DNA of 64,000 nt from Streptomyces sp. SLBN-118 (GTDB lineage: Bacteria > Actinomycetota > Actinomycetes > Streptomycetales > Streptomycetaceae): the NCBI RefSeq assembly GCF_006715635.1, contig NZ_VFNP01000001.1, forward strand, positions 1,984,001-2,048,000, written 5' to 3'. Positions 39,323 through 48,709 of the stretch are shown piece after piece. Position 1 is the stretch's first letter. Every line of letters starts with the position of its first letter. The notes below the pieces were generated by a model. It was not told where the DNA came from, ran no database searches, and was given only the letters and a program-made list of their open reading frames with translations. Both the position numbers and the translations under genes were made by a program.

Positions 39323-39350
39323 CATTGCACATCAGGCATTGCACATCAGG
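39323..39350 (+). repeat. 14-bp perfect tandem repeat upstream of protease copy 2
   Basis: CATTGCACATCAGG occurs twice with no gap, ending 13 bp before the ATG. It is absent from the equivalent region of copy 1. Confidence 0.9.
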
Positions 39351-39363
39351 GGGAATCCTTTCC

Positions 39364-40521
39364 ATGCGATCCATACGCCCACTGCTGGCTGCCGCCGGCA
39401 TGGCCGCAGCACTCGCGCTGACAGCCACCGCCTGTGGCCCGGGCGAGGACAAGGGCGCCGATACGCCCGCGGCTTCCGGCACCGCCGCCGACAAGGGCGC
39501 CGACCTTCCGGGCCTGGCCGACAAGCTCAAAGAACACGGCATCGACCTGGACAAGTGGAAGAGCGGCGAGTGGAAGAACTGGGACAAGGACAAGTGGCTG
39601 CGTGAGGCGCAGGACTTCGCCAACCCGGTGATCGACGGCCTGTGGAAGACCGAGCGGATGAAGGAGGCCAAGGACCCCTCGAAGACGCTCGCCACGAAGG
39701 ACGCCCCGGTCGACTCGGGCACCGACCCGGAGCCCGCGCCGGTCAAGGCCGTGCCGGAGAAGCTTCCGTACCACGACTACGCGGCCCCGGTCGGCAAGGT
39801 CTTCTTCGACTCCCCCCAGGGCTCGATGGTCTGCTCCGGCACCGTCGTGAAGGACCCGCGCAACCCGGGCAAGTCCAACCTCGTGTGGACCGCGGGCCAC
39901 TGCGTGCACGCCGGTCAGGCAGGCGGCTGGTACCGCAACATCGTCTTCGTGCCCGCGTACAACGACAAGGGCAAGTCACCGGCCGCACTGGCGAACGCCA
40001 AGCCGCAGGAGATCGCGCCGTACGGCTCCTACTGGGCGGACTGGGCCTCGACGTCCAACGAGTGGATCAGCGCGGGCGGCCCGACGGGCGCCGGGGGTGC
40101 CCCGTACGACTACGCCGTCCTGCACGTGAAGCCCGAGAACGGCACCAAGTCCCTCGAGGAGACGGTGGGCAACGCCCTGCCGGTCGACTTCTCCGCCCCG
40201 GCGGCCTCGACCGTGAGCGCCATGGGCGCCTGGGGCTACCCGGCCGCTCCGCCCTACAACGGCCTGATCATGCACAAGTGCATCGACCGTCCCGGCCGTC
40301 TGACGGTGGTCCCGGGTACGCCCGCGATGTACCGCATCGGCTGCACCATGACCGGCGGTTCGTCCGGCGGCGGGTGGTTCCGGGTCCAGGGCAAGAACAC
40401 CGTACTGGTCTCCAACACGTCGATCGGCCCGGTCACCAACGGCTGGCTGGCCGGCCCCCAGTTGGGCAAGGGCGCCGAGCAGCTCTTCACCGTGATGAGC
40501 GAGAAGTACGGCGACAAGTAG
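39364..40521 (+). CDS. Lipoprotein trypsin-like serine protease, copy 2
   Basis: 385 residues from ATG at 39364 (GGGGGAATCCTTTCC upstream). It has a lipobox LTATAC; the segment HGIDLDKWKSGEWKNWDKD; His in WTAGHCVHAG; Asp in YDYAVLHV; and Ser in TGGSSGGGW. Many blocks are identical to copy 1 (KSNLVWTAGHCVHAG, YRIGCTMTGGSSGGGW), and the most variable part is the linker (about 90-130). The pair arose by tandem duplication. The substrates are unknown. Confidence 0.9.
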   Translation: MRSIRPLLAAAGMAAALALTATACGPGEDKGADTPAASGTAADKGADLPGLADKLKEHGIDLDKWKSGEWKNWDKDKWLREAQDFANPVIDGLWKTERMKEAKDPSKTLATKDAPVDSGTDPEPAPVKAVPEKLPYHDYAAPVGKVFFDSPQGSMVCSGTVVKDPRNPGKSNLVWTAGHCVHAGQAGGWYRNIVFVPAYNDKGKSPAALANAKPQEIAPYGSYWADWASTSNEWISAGGPTGAGGAPYDYAVLHVKPENGTKSLEETVGNALPVDFSAPAASTVSAMGAWGYPAAPPYNGLIMHKCIDRPGRLTVVPGTPAMYRIGCTMTGGSSGGGWFRVQGKNTVLVSNTSIGPVTNGWLAGPQLGKGAEQLFTVMSEKYGDK

Positions 40522-40554
40522 GCGACACAAAGCCGGCGGCCGGCACGAATGCGG

Positions 40555-40586
40555 GAGGCCCGCACCCCGAGCAGGGTGCGGGCCTC
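40555..40586. terminator. Bidirectional terminator between protease copy 2 and hflX
   Basis: Perfect arms GAGGCCCGCACCC (40555-40567) and GGGTGCGGGCCTC (40574-40586), between convergent genes. Confidence 0.85.
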
Positions 40587-40607
40587 TCGCGTTGCGCGGG
40601 GACGAGG

Positions 40608-42098
40608 TCAGCGGATCACCGGTACGTACGGCGCCAGCGCGGCGGCCAGCTCCTCATGCACCTGAGCCTTGAGCAACGTCCCGTCCGAGGTGTGCTCCTC
40701 GGAGAGGACCTCGCCTTCGGCATGCACCCGCGAGACCAGCCCACCCTCGGTGTACGGCACGAGAACGTCGATCTCGACCGCGGGCCGCGGCAGTTCGTCA
40801 TCGATCAGCGCCAGCAGCTCGTCGATGCCTCTGCCGGTACGCGCCGACACCGCGATCGCGTGCCGCTCGATGCGCATCAGCCGCTGCAGGACGAGCGGAT
40901 CGGCCGCGTCCGCCTTGTTGATCACCACAATCTCGGGCACGTCCAGAGCGCCCACATCGCGGATCACCTCGCGCACGGCGGCCAACTGCTCCTCCGGCGC
41001 CGGGTGCGACCCGTCGACCACATGCAGGATCAGATCGGATTCACCGACCTCCTCCATGGTGGAGCGGAACGCCTCGACGAGGTGGTGCGGCAGATGCCGT
41101 ACGAACCCGACGGTGTCGGCCAGGGTGTAGATCCGGCCGCTCGGCGTCTCGGCCCGGCGGACGGTCGGGTCCAGGGTGGCGAACAGTGCGTTCTCCACCA
41201 GGACACCGGCGCCCGTGAGGCGGTTGAGCAGTGAGGACTTTCCTGCGTTGGTGTAACCGGCGATCGCGACCGAAGGCACCTTGTTGCGACGGCGCTCCTG
41301 GCGCTTGATCTCGCGGCCCGTCTTCATCTCCGCGATCTCACGGCGCATCTTCGCCATCTTCTCGCGGATCCGGCGCCGGTCCGTCTCGATCTTGGTCTCA
41401 CCGGGACCACGGGTGGCCATGCCGCCACCGCCGCCGCCACCCATCTGCCGGGACAGCGACTGACCCCAGCCGCGCAGTCTCGGCAGCATGTACTGCATCT
41501 GCGCGAGCGCGACCTGCGCCTTGCCCTCTCGGGACTTGGCGTGCTGGGCGAAGATGTCGAGGATCAGGGCGGTCCGGTCGACCACCTTCACCTTGACGAC
41601 GTCTTCGAGTGCGATGAGCTGACCGGGGCTGAGCTCACCGTCGCAGACAACGGTGTCGGCGCCGGTTTCGAGCACGATGTCCCGCAGCTCCCGTGCCTTG
41701 CCCGAGCCGATGAAGGTGGCCGGGTCCGGCTTGTCACGGCGCTGGATGACGCCGTCGAGCACCAGCGCGCCCGCCGTCTCGGCGAGGGCCGCCAGCTCCG
41801 CGAGGGAATTCTCCGAGTCCTGCACCGTCCCGGAGGTCCAAACGCCGACCAGCACCACACGCTCAAGGCGCAGCTGGCGGTACTCGACCTCGGTGACGTC
41901 TTCGAGTTCGGTGGACAGGCCCGCCACACGCCGCAGAGCGGCGCGGTCGGTGCGGTCGAACTGATCGCCGTCCCGCTCGCCGTCGATCTCGTGGCTCCAG
42001 GCGACGTCCTCTTCCATCAGGGCATCGGCCCGAAGGCTCTCGGTGCGCGTCTCCGCGAAGCTCTGCTCGTCCTGGGAAGGGGATGAAGAGGAGGTCAT
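40608..42098 (-). CDS. hflX: GTPase HflX, ribosome-associated
   Basis: 496 residues from ATG at 42098 (AAGGATCCA upstream). The HflX N-terminal domain (ERVVLVGVWTSG; FIGSGKARELRDIV) is followed by a helical linker and Gly-rich QMGGGGGGGMATRGPGETKIE. The G domain has G1 AIAGYTNAGKSSLL, G3 DTVGFVRHLP and G4 VINKADAAD. It rescues stalled or dormant ribosomes under stress. A standard core copy. Confidence 0.95.
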   Translation of the reverse strand: MTSSSSPSQDEQSFAETRTESLRADALMEEDVAWSHEIDGERDGDQFDRTDRAALRRVAGLSTELEDVTEVEYRQLRLERVVLVGVWTSGTVQDSENSLAELAALAETAGALVLDGVIQRRDKPDPATFIGSGKARELRDIVLETGADTVVCDGELSPGQLIALEDVVKVKVVDRTALILDIFAQHAKSREGKAQVALAQMQYMLPRLRGWGQSLSRQMGGGGGGGMATRGPGETKIETDRRRIREKMAKMRREIAEMKTGREIKRQERRRNKVPSVAIAGYTNAGKSSLLNRLTGAGVLVENALFATLDPTVRRAETPSGRIYTLADTVGFVRHLPHHLVEAFRSTMEEVGESDLILHVVDGSHPAPEEQLAAVREVIRDVGALDVPEIVVINKADAADPLVLQRLMRIERHAIAVSARTGRGIDELLALIDDELPRPAVEIDVLVPYTEGGLVSRVHAEGEVLSEEHTSDGTLLKAQVHEELAAALAPYVPVIR

Positions 42099-42263
42099 TG
42101 GATCCTTACGTCGCTGGGAAATGTGAAGATCGGTGCCGGAGGGACATCCGGTACACCAGTCACAACGCGTAACGGATCCGGATGATTCCCGAGGGTTCCG
42201 GCCCCGGCCGCGTCGCCGACCTGTTGATGGTCGCACGCTCCTGCCAGGGCCGTCACCCGGGTT

Positions 42264-43724
42264 TCAGCCTGCCGCAGGGAGCATGGGAGCTGTGCTGCGC
42301 CAGTCCGGGTGCCCTGGCATCGGCGGCGTTCGCTTCGCGTAGAGCCACGCATCGAAGAACGCGGAGAGATCACGCCCCACGATCCGCGAGGCGAGCGCCG
42401 TGAAGTCCGCGGTCGTGGCCGTGGCGGCCCGGTGCTCTCGCACCCAGGCTCGTTCCAGCTGCTCGAAGGCGTCCGTCCCGATCGTCTGCCGCAGCGCGTA
42501 GAGGACCAGTGCGCTGCCGTCGTAGACCACCGGCCGGAACAGGCTGATCTTCTGCCCCGCCACCGGACGCTTCGGTGCCGCGGGCGGGCCGCCGTCCGCC
42601 CGCCACTGGTCGGACAGCTCGTAGGCCTCTCTCATCCGCGTCTGAACCGGCAGCTGCCCCTTGTCCTCCGAATAGAGCGCCTCGTACCAGGTGGCGTGCC
42701 CTTCGTTGAGCCACAGATCGGACCAGCTGCGGGGCGTGACGCTGTTGCCGAACCACTGGTGGGCCAGCTCATGCACCATGACCGAGTCGACGTACCACTC
42801 GGGGAAGTCCGTGGTGGTGAAGAGCCGGCGCTCGAAGAGCGAGAGGGTCTGCGTCTCCAGCTCGAACCCCGTGGTGGTGTCGGCGATCAGCACTCCGTAC
42901 GTCTCGAAGGGGTAGCGGCCGACCTTCTGCTCCATCCACTCCAGCTGCGCCGGTGTCTTGTTCAGCCAGGGCTCCAGCTTCTCCCGGTCCGCGGCGGGAA
43001 CCACATCGCGTACGGGCAGCCCGCCAGGCCCCAGGCGCCTGACGACGGCGGAGCGGCCGATCGAGACCTGGGCCAGCTCGGTGGCCATGGGGTGCTGGGT
43101 CCGGTACGCCCACGTGGTGGTGGAGCCCGTCCGCGCCTGCGCGGTCCGGGCACCACTGGCAACCACCGTGTACTCGTTCGGCGCGGTGACGCGGAAGGTG
43201 AAGTACGCCTTGTCGGAGGGGTGGTCGTTGGAGGGGAAGACCCGGTGTGCGGCGTCGGCCTGGTTCGCCATGGCCAGCCCGTCGCCGGTGCGCACCCAGC
43301 CCCCGGCGGTCGGCGGGCCGCCCGGGTCGCTGGTGTGGGTGACCGTGATGGTCAGCCGGGAGCCCGGCGCGACGGCTGCGTCCGGCTCGACGACCAGGTC
43401 TTCTCCGGCGGCCGTGAAAGTGGCCGGGTGGCCGTTCACCTCGACCCTGCGGACCGTGCCGTGGGTGAAGTCGAGGTTGATCCGCTCCAGTCGCTCCGTC
43501 GCCCGGGCATCGATCCTCGTGACGGCGTCCAGCGGCTTGGCGTTGCTGCCGCCGTAGGTGAGGGCGATGTCGTATGTGAGGACGTCGTATCCGGGGTTGC
43601 CCAGGTGTGGGAAGAGCGCATCACCGATGCCGAGCGGTGCGGGCGGGGGCAGGGCCGCGGCGACGAGGGTGGCCGAGGCGGCGGCCAGCAGAGCGGCACG
43701 CAGGCGGCGGGGAGTGAGCAGCAT
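42264..43724 (-). CDS. M1-family zinc metallopeptidase, secreted
   Basis: 486 residues with an N-terminal signal peptide (about 1-27). The catalytic zinc motif is HELAHQWFGNS, with the third ligand in NEGHATWYE 18 residues on. The N-terminal beta domain (YDIALTYGG ... RIDARATERLERINLDF, in part) precedes the thermolysin-like domain. The C-terminal helical domain of true aminopeptidase N is missing; the protein is about half that length, so it represents the short M1 forms common in Streptomyces. It is preceded on the map by hflX, same strand, with a 165-bp gap. Confidence 0.9.
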   Translation of the reverse strand: MLLTPRRLRAALLAAASATLVAAALPPPAPLGIGDALFPHLGNPGYDVLTYDIALTYGGSNAKPLDAVTRIDARATERLERINLDFTHGTVRRVEVNGHPATFTAAGEDLVVEPDAAVAPGSRLTITVTHTSDPGGPPTAGGWVRTGDGLAMANQADAAHRVFPSNDHPSDKAYFTFRVTAPNEYTVVASGARTAQARTGSTTTWAYRTQHPMATELAQVSIGRSAVVRRLGPGGLPVRDVVPAADREKLEPWLNKTPAQLEWMEQKVGRYPFETYGVLIADTTTGFELETQTLSLFERRLFTTTDFPEWYVDSVMVHELAHQWFGNSVTPRSWSDLWLNEGHATWYEALYSEDKGQLPVQTRMREAYELSDQWRADGGPPAAPKRPVAGQKISLFRPVVYDGSALVLYALRQTIGTDAFEQLERAWVREHRAATATTADFTALASRIVGRDLSAFFDAWLYAKRTPPMPGHPDWRSTAPMLPAAG

Positions 43725-43790
43725 GCCCTACGGCTATCAGCGTGCCCGGCGCAGGCCGTGACGGCGCGCGCCGTGCCCACCCGAACGAGG

Positions 43791-45869
43791 TCAGGCGGTG
43801 GCCGCCGGATGCTGGGCACGGCTCACGTCGTACACCCCCGGCACATCCCGCATGGCCCGCATCAGGGCGGGAAGGCCTGCGGAGTCCGGGAGTTGAAGGG
43901 TGTACGTGTGCCGAACACGTTGCTGGGTGGGCGGTTCGACGGTCGCCGAGACGATGGCCGCGCTCTGGGCGGCGATGGCCTCGGTGAGGTCGGCGAGCAG
44001 CCTGGGGCGGCCAAAGGCTTCGGCGATCAGGGTGACTCTGCACTCGGCCGAGTCGCCCCAGGTGACCGGGACGGGCTCCCGGTCGAGTCCTTTCATACGG
44101 GCCACGGCGGGACATTCCTCACGGTGAACCGTCACCGTGCCGCCGCGGACCGCGAAGCCGGTGACGGCGTCCGGCGGCACGGGCGTACAGCAGCCCGCGA
44201 GCCGGACGGTGGCGTCCGGGAGGTCGACGACGGCGTTGGCCGCGGCGGGCCGGTCGGCCATGACGGGGGCGGGTCTGCGAGGGGCGGCGGCCGGGATTTT
44301 CGTGCCCTCCGGATGAGCCGCGAGCCAGGAGGTGATGGCGATGCGTGCGGCGGGTGTGCGGGCGTGGTCGAGCCAGTCGGGCGAGGGGCCGGACGCGGCG
44401 TCCTGGGCCAGCAGCAGATGCACGGTGTCGCCGTCGCTCAGCACCGTACTCAGCGTCGCCAGGCGGCCGTTGACGCGCGCGCCGATACAGGCGTGTGCCT
44501 CCTCGCCGTACTGCGCGTACGCGGCGTCCACACAGCTCGCACCGGCGGGGAGTCCGAGCGTGCCGCCGTCGGCGCGGAAGACGGTGATCTCGCGGTCCTG
44601 GGCCAGCTCGGCGCGCAAGGAGGTCCAGAAGGTGTCGGAGTCCGGGGTGGACTCCTGCCAGTCCAGCAGGCGGGAGAGCCAGCCGGGCCGGGTCGGGTCG
44701 GCGCGCTCGCCGTCGGCCGGCTCCGCACCCTCGACGGGTACGTAGGGATTGCCGAGGGCGATCACTCCGGCCTCGGCGACCTTGTGCATCTGGTGCGTAC
44801 GGATGAGGACTTCGGCGACCGCGCCGTCCGGGCCGGCGACGGCGGTGTGCAGCGACTGGTACAGGTTGAACTTGGGCGCGGCGATGAAGTCCTTGAACTC
44901 GGAGATCACCGGGGTGAAGCATGTGTGCAGCTCGCCCAGCACGCCGTAGCAGTCGGCGTCCTCGCCGACCAGCACGAGGAGCCGCCCGAAGTCGGTACCG
45001 CGCAGCTCGCCGCGCTTGATGCGGATGCGATGCACGGAGACGAAGTGCCGTGGCCTGATGAGTACTTCGGCGGCGATGTCGGCTTCCCTCAGCACGGTCC
45101 GGAAGTTCTCCGCGATGGCGTCGAGCGCGTCCCAGGCGGTCGGGTTCTCCGCGATGAGGGCGCGGGTGCGTTCGTACTCCTTCGTGTGCAGGATCGCGAA
45201 GACCAGGTCTTCCAGCTCGGTCTTGAGTGCCTGGACGCCGAGGCGCTCGGCGAGGGGGATGAGGACATCGCGGGTGACCTTGGCGATGCGTGCCTGCTTC
45301 TCGGGCCGCATGACGCCGAGCGTCCGCATGTTGTGCAGCCGGTCGGCGAGTTTGATCGACATCACGCGGACGTCGTTGCCGGTGGCGACGAGCATCTTGC
45401 GGAAGGTCTCGGGCTCGGCCGCCGCACCGTAGTCGACCTTCTCCAGCTTGGTGACGCCGTCGACGAGATAGCAGACTTCGGCGCCGAACTCCGTCCTTAC
45501 CTGATCGAGCGTCACCTCGGTGTCCTCGACGGTGTCGTGAAGGAGTGAGGCCGTCAGAGTCGTTGTTTCCGCGCCCAGTTCGGCGAGGATCAGGGTGACG
45601 GCGAGGGGATGCGTGATGTACGGCTCGCCGCTTTTGCGGAACTGCCCGCGGTGGGAAGACTCAGCCAGGACATACGCCTTGTGCAGGATGGCGAGGTCCG
45701 CCTCGGGGTGGTGCGCGCGGTGCGCATCGGCGACATGACCGATCGCGTCGGGCAGCCGGTCGCGGGCTGCGGGCCCGAGGAGCGCGGCGCGACCCAGGCG
45801 GCGGAGGTCGATCCTGGGACGGCCGCGCCTGCGACTGTGGGCACCAGGGTTCGTGGCCTCTGCACTCAT
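43791..45869 (-). CDS. rshA: RelA/SpoT homologue RshA
   Basis: 692 residues from ATG at 45869 (GGAGGTGCCCC upstream). Order: HD hydrolase domain with HDTVED and KLADRLHNMRTL (intact), RelA synthetase domain (about 230-330), TGS domain, then a conserved Cys region (AGCCTPVPPDAV) and a C-terminal ACT domain. The synthetase domain retains FKDFIAAPKFNLYQSLHT and EVLIRTHQMH, but several positions differ from the usual Rel pattern (see findings). It is a second RSH enzyme, distinct from the main relA of Streptomyces. Known as rshA in S. coelicolor. Confidence 0.93.
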   Translation of the reverse strand: MSAEATNPGAHSRRRGRPRIDLRRLGRAALLGPAARDRLPDAIGHVADAHRAHHPEADLAILHKAYVLAESSHRGQFRKSGEPYITHPLAVTLILAELGAETTTLTASLLHDTVEDTEVTLDQVRTEFGAEVCYLVDGVTKLEKVDYGAAAEPETFRKMLVATGNDVRVMSIKLADRLHNMRTLGVMRPEKQARIAKVTRDVLIPLAERLGVQALKTELEDLVFAILHTKEYERTRALIAENPTAWDALDAIAENFRTVLREADIAAEVLIRPRHFVSVHRIRIKRGELRGTDFGRLLVLVGEDADCYGVLGELHTCFTPVISEFKDFIAAPKFNLYQSLHTAVAGPDGAVAEVLIRTHQMHKVAEAGVIALGNPYVPVEGAEPADGERADPTRPGWLSRLLDWQESTPDSDTFWTSLRAELAQDREITVFRADGGTLGLPAGASCVDAAYAQYGEEAHACIGARVNGRLATLSTVLSDGDTVHLLLAQDAASGPSPDWLDHARTPAARIAITSWLAAHPEGTKIPAAAPRRPAPVMADRPAAANAVVDLPDATVRLAGCCTPVPPDAVTGFAVRGGTVTVHREECPAVARMKGLDREPVPVTWGDSAECRVTLIAEAFGRPRLLADLTEAIAAQSAAIVSATVEPPTQQRVRHTYTLQLPDSAGLPALMRAMRDVPGVYDVSRAQHPAATA

Positions 45870-46099
45870 GGGGCACCTCCGGCAGCTTCGACCGGCGGTG
45901 GGAGGAGCAGGTGTGCCATCCGGGCCGGTGCTTGATGCTACCGAGCCCACCACGTGGCGCAGTCCGTCTCTCGCTCAGCGTGAAACGGATCACCCATTCG
46001 AGCGAAGCTCTATGCGATCACCGTTTCGCCTCCGGGCGAGGAGAAGCTACGCCTGAAGGGCTGCGCGAGGGCACGGCAAGATCCAAACAACAGGCTCTG

Positions 46100-46134
46100 A
46101 GCGAGGAGCCCCGGCTAAGCGAGGAGCCCCGGCT
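46100..46134. repeat. 17-bp direct repeat over the dapF stop codon
   Basis: AGCGAGGAGCCCCGGCT occurs at 46100-46116 and 46118-46134, one base apart. On the coding strand one copy encodes the last residues of DapF and the second lies after the stop. Confidence 0.9.
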
Positions 46135-46999
46135 CGATGTGGCCCTCGGCGACGATGACCGCGGGCCCGGTCATCTCGATCTCTCCGTCCGGATGCTCCG
46201 TGATCACGAGCCGCCCGCCGGGCAGATCCACGGTGTACGCGACGGGGGCGCCGGTGACCGAGGGGTCCACGCCGTCCCTGCGGGCCGCCGCCACGGCGAC
46301 GGCGCAGGCGCCCGTGCCGCACGAGCGGGTCTCGCCGGAGCCGCGCTCGTGAACGCGCATGGCGACATGTCGCTCGCCGCGGTCGACGACGAACTCGACG
46401 TTCACGCCGTCCCGATAGACCGACGCCGGGCTGTAGGCCGGTGCGCGAAAGAGATCGCCCGCGTGGTCCAGGTCCTCGACGAAGGCGACCGCGTGGGGAT
46501 TACCCATGTTCACATTGCGGGCGGGCCAGCTGCGGCCGTCGACGGTGACCGTGACGCCGTCCTGCGGGAACCGCGCGCGGCCCATGGAGACCGTGATGTC
46601 ACCCGCGGCGGAGCCGCTGCCCGACCCGGCCTTGGCAAGGTGCACCTTCTTGACGCCGCCGCGGGTCGCCACCGCCAGGTCGCCGGCCTCGACGAGTCCC
46701 GCCCGTTCGAGATACCGCGCGAAGACGCGTACGCCATTGCCGCACATCTCGGCGATCGATCCGTCCGCGTTGCGGTAGTCCATGAACCATTCGGCCGAGC
46801 CGGCCATGGCGCGCGCCTCGGGGTGAGCCGCTGACCGTACGACGTGCAGCAGGCCGTCGCCGCCGATGCCGGCCCTGCGGTCACAGAGTCTGGCGACCGC
46901 GGAGGCGGGCAGGTCGATGGCGTTGTCCGGGTCGGGGACGATCACAAAGTCGTTCTCGGTCCCGTGGCCCTTGAGGAAGGCGATCTGCGAGGTGCTCAC
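46115..46999 (-). CDS. dapF: Diaminopimelate epimerase
   Basis: 294 residues. The two catalytic cysteines are in AEMCGNGVRVF and RSCGTGACAVA. The N-terminus has KGHGTENDFV, as in actinobacterial DapF. It converts LL- to meso-diaminopimelate for lysine; in Streptomyces the wall contains LL-DAP and the meso form serves lysine. Normal length; the final GLLA lies within a short direct repeat. Confidence 0.96.
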   Translation of the reverse strand: MSTSQIAFLKGHGTENDFVIVPDPDNAIDLPASAVARLCDRRAGIGGDGLLHVVRSAAHPEARAMAGSAEWFMDYRNADGSIAEMCGNGVRVFARYLERAGLVEAGDLAVATRGGVKKVHLAKAGSGSGSAAGDITVSMGRARFPQDGVTVTVDGRSWPARNVNMGNPHAVAFVEDLDHAGDLFRAPAYSPASVYRDGVNVEFVVDRGERHVAMRVHERGSGETRSCGTGACAVAVAAARRDGVDPSVTGAPVAYTVDLPGGRLVITEHPDGEIEMTGPAVIVAEGHIEPGLLA

Positions 47000-47033
47000 G
47001 GATCAACTGTACGAGGGCCCGCCGACAACGCGG

Positions 47034-47483
47034 TCAGCGGAGGCGCGCCACACGCCACACGGCGAGTGCGACGAGCGCGGCGCCCACCCCGACGTACAGG
47101 GCGATCACTCGCCAGTCGGGGCGTTCGCCGGAGCCGAGGGGCGGCAGACCGGGCCAGGTGTGACCCACGCGACGGGCGGCCATCACACCCCAGCCCGCGG
47201 CGCAGCAGCTGATGAGCAGGCCCAGCATGGCGACGACGGCACCGCCGTCGCCGGTGCCGAAGGCGAGGGGAAACGCGAACATCAGCGAGCCGACAGCGGC
47301 GAGCCCCACGATGGGGGCGAGCTGCCAGATCCGCAGCCTGCGCTGCGGCCGCAGTTCGACCTCGACCTCGTCGGGAATCACGTCCTGGTCATCAGGACCG
47401 TCGGGACTGAGACGGGACGCGCTGTCCGCTGCGTCCCGTGCCTGCTGTGCTTCCCGTTCTCTGTCGCGAGGGCCGGCCTCCAT
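47034..47483 (-). CDS. Small membrane protein of unknown function
   Basis: 149 residues from ATG at 47483, GGAGGCGC nine bases upstream (an in-frame GTG is six bases earlier). The first 50 residues are charged and acidic. Three membrane helices follow: about 55-78 (LAPIVGLAAVGSLMFAFPLA), 82-102 (VVAMLGLLISCCAAGWGVM) and 128-147. Streptomycete-conserved, no recognised domain. It sits between dapF and miaA on the same strand. Confidence 0.8.
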   Translation of the reverse strand: MEAGPRDREREAQQARDAADSASRLSPDGPDDQDVIPDEVEVELRPQRRLRIWQLAPIVGLAAVGSLMFAFPLAFGTGDGGAVVAMLGLLISCCAAGWGVMAARRVGHTWPGLPPLGSGERPDWRVIALYVGVGAALVALAVWRVARLR

Positions 47484-47588
47484 CGCCACGCGCCTCCCAA
47501 CTCGGACTCCACGTCGATCGATGCTGCGATGATGGCACGCTCCCAGGTGCCGACATGACGCGCAGAGCGTCCCGATGCAATCACGTGA

Positions 47589-48527
47589 TCAGGCTGTGAC
47601 CGCTCGTTCGACCAACGTCAGCGCCAGGTGCGGAAGTTCCGCCCGGTCATCGGCGGCGCCGCTCAGCCAGTGCACTCGCGGGTCCCGGCGGAACCAGGAG
47701 TCCTGGCGGCGCGCGAAGCGCTTTGTTGCGCGCACGGTCTCCTCACGCGCCTGACCGTCGGTGCACTCCCCCGCGAGCGCCGTGAGCACCTGCTGGTAGC
47801 CGAGCGCGCGCGACGCTGTGCGCCCCTCCCGCAGACCCTGAGCCTCCAGCGCGCGCACCTCCTCGACGAGGCCCGCCTCCCACATCCGGTCGACGCGCAG
47901 CGCGATGCGCTCGTCGAGCTCGGGGCGGGCCACATCGACGCCGATCTGAACGGTGTCGTAGACGGCGTCGTGTCCGGGAAGGTTGGCGGTGAAGGGCTTG
48001 CCGGTGATCTCGATGACTTCGAGCGCCCGCACGATGCGGCGGCCGTTGCTCGGCAGGATCGCCTTTCCGGCCTCCGGATCGGCGGCGGCCAGCCGGGCGT
48101 GCAGGGCGCCCGGGCCGCGCACCGTCAGCTCCTCTTCCAGCCGGGCACGGATCACCGGGTCGGTGCCGGGGAATTCGAGGGCGTCGATGGCGCCGCGTAC
48201 GTACAGCCCGGAGCCGCCGACGAGGACGGGCGTACGGCCTTCGGCCAGCAGCCGGTCGATCTCCGCCCTGGCCAGTTTCTGGTACTCGGCGACGCTCGCT
48301 GTCTCGGTGACGTCCCAGATGTCCAACAACCGGTGCGGGACACCGCCGCGCTCCTCGGCCGTCAGTTTGGCGGTGCCGATATCCATCCCCCGGTAGAGCT
48401 GCATGGAGTCGGCGTTGACGACTTCGCCGCCCAGTCGCTGGGCGAGGAAGACGCCCAGATCGGACTTTCCGGCCGCGGTGGGACCGACGACGGCGATGAC
48501 CCGCGGCGCGGGAGCTGCACTTCTCAC
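47589..48527 (-). CDS. miaA: tRNA dimethylallyltransferase
   Basis: 312 residues from GTG at 48527, chosen by protein homology (VGPTAAGKSDLGV P-loop at 12-22); the reading frame is open to 48764. DSMQLYRGMDIGTAK and GGSGLYVRGAID are family hallmarks. It adds the isopentenyl group to A37 of tRNAs reading UNN codons, including the bldA tRNA that decodes TTA and controls Streptomyces development. miaB, which completes ms2i6A, lies 1.7 kb away. Confidence 0.95.
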   Translation of the reverse strand: MRSAAPAPRVIAVVGPTAAGKSDLGVFLAQRLGGEVVNADSMQLYRGMDIGTAKLTAEERGGVPHRLLDIWDVTETASVAEYQKLARAEIDRLLAEGRTPVLVGGSGLYVRGAIDALEFPGTDPVIRARLEEELTVRGPGALHARLAAADPEAGKAILPSNGRRIVRALEVIEITGKPFTANLPGHDAVYDTVQIGVDVARPELDERIALRVDRMWEAGLVEEVRALEAQGLREGRTASRALGYQQVLTALAGECTDGQAREETVRATKRFARRQDSWFRRDPRVHWLSGAADDRAELPHLALTLVERAVTA

Positions 48528-48709
48528 TGCCCCAGTCTCGCAAACCCGCGGGCATGTCCCCGAACGAGCGAGGTGACGGCACGGGACAAGGTTCGTTGCC
48601 TGTTGCGAGGTTCCGATCGCCGGTTTCCCGACCGGTGCCCGCGAGCGACGCAATGGAACGCTCCGGGCGGCAAGGAACTTCGCCCACACGAGTAGCCTAT
48701 GGAGTAGAT

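Noticed and set aside
42309..45548. Very long open frame on the plus strand (over 1000 codons)
   Set aside because: It lies antisense to the M1 peptidase and rshA, both with clear motifs; long antisense frames are usual in high-GC DNA.
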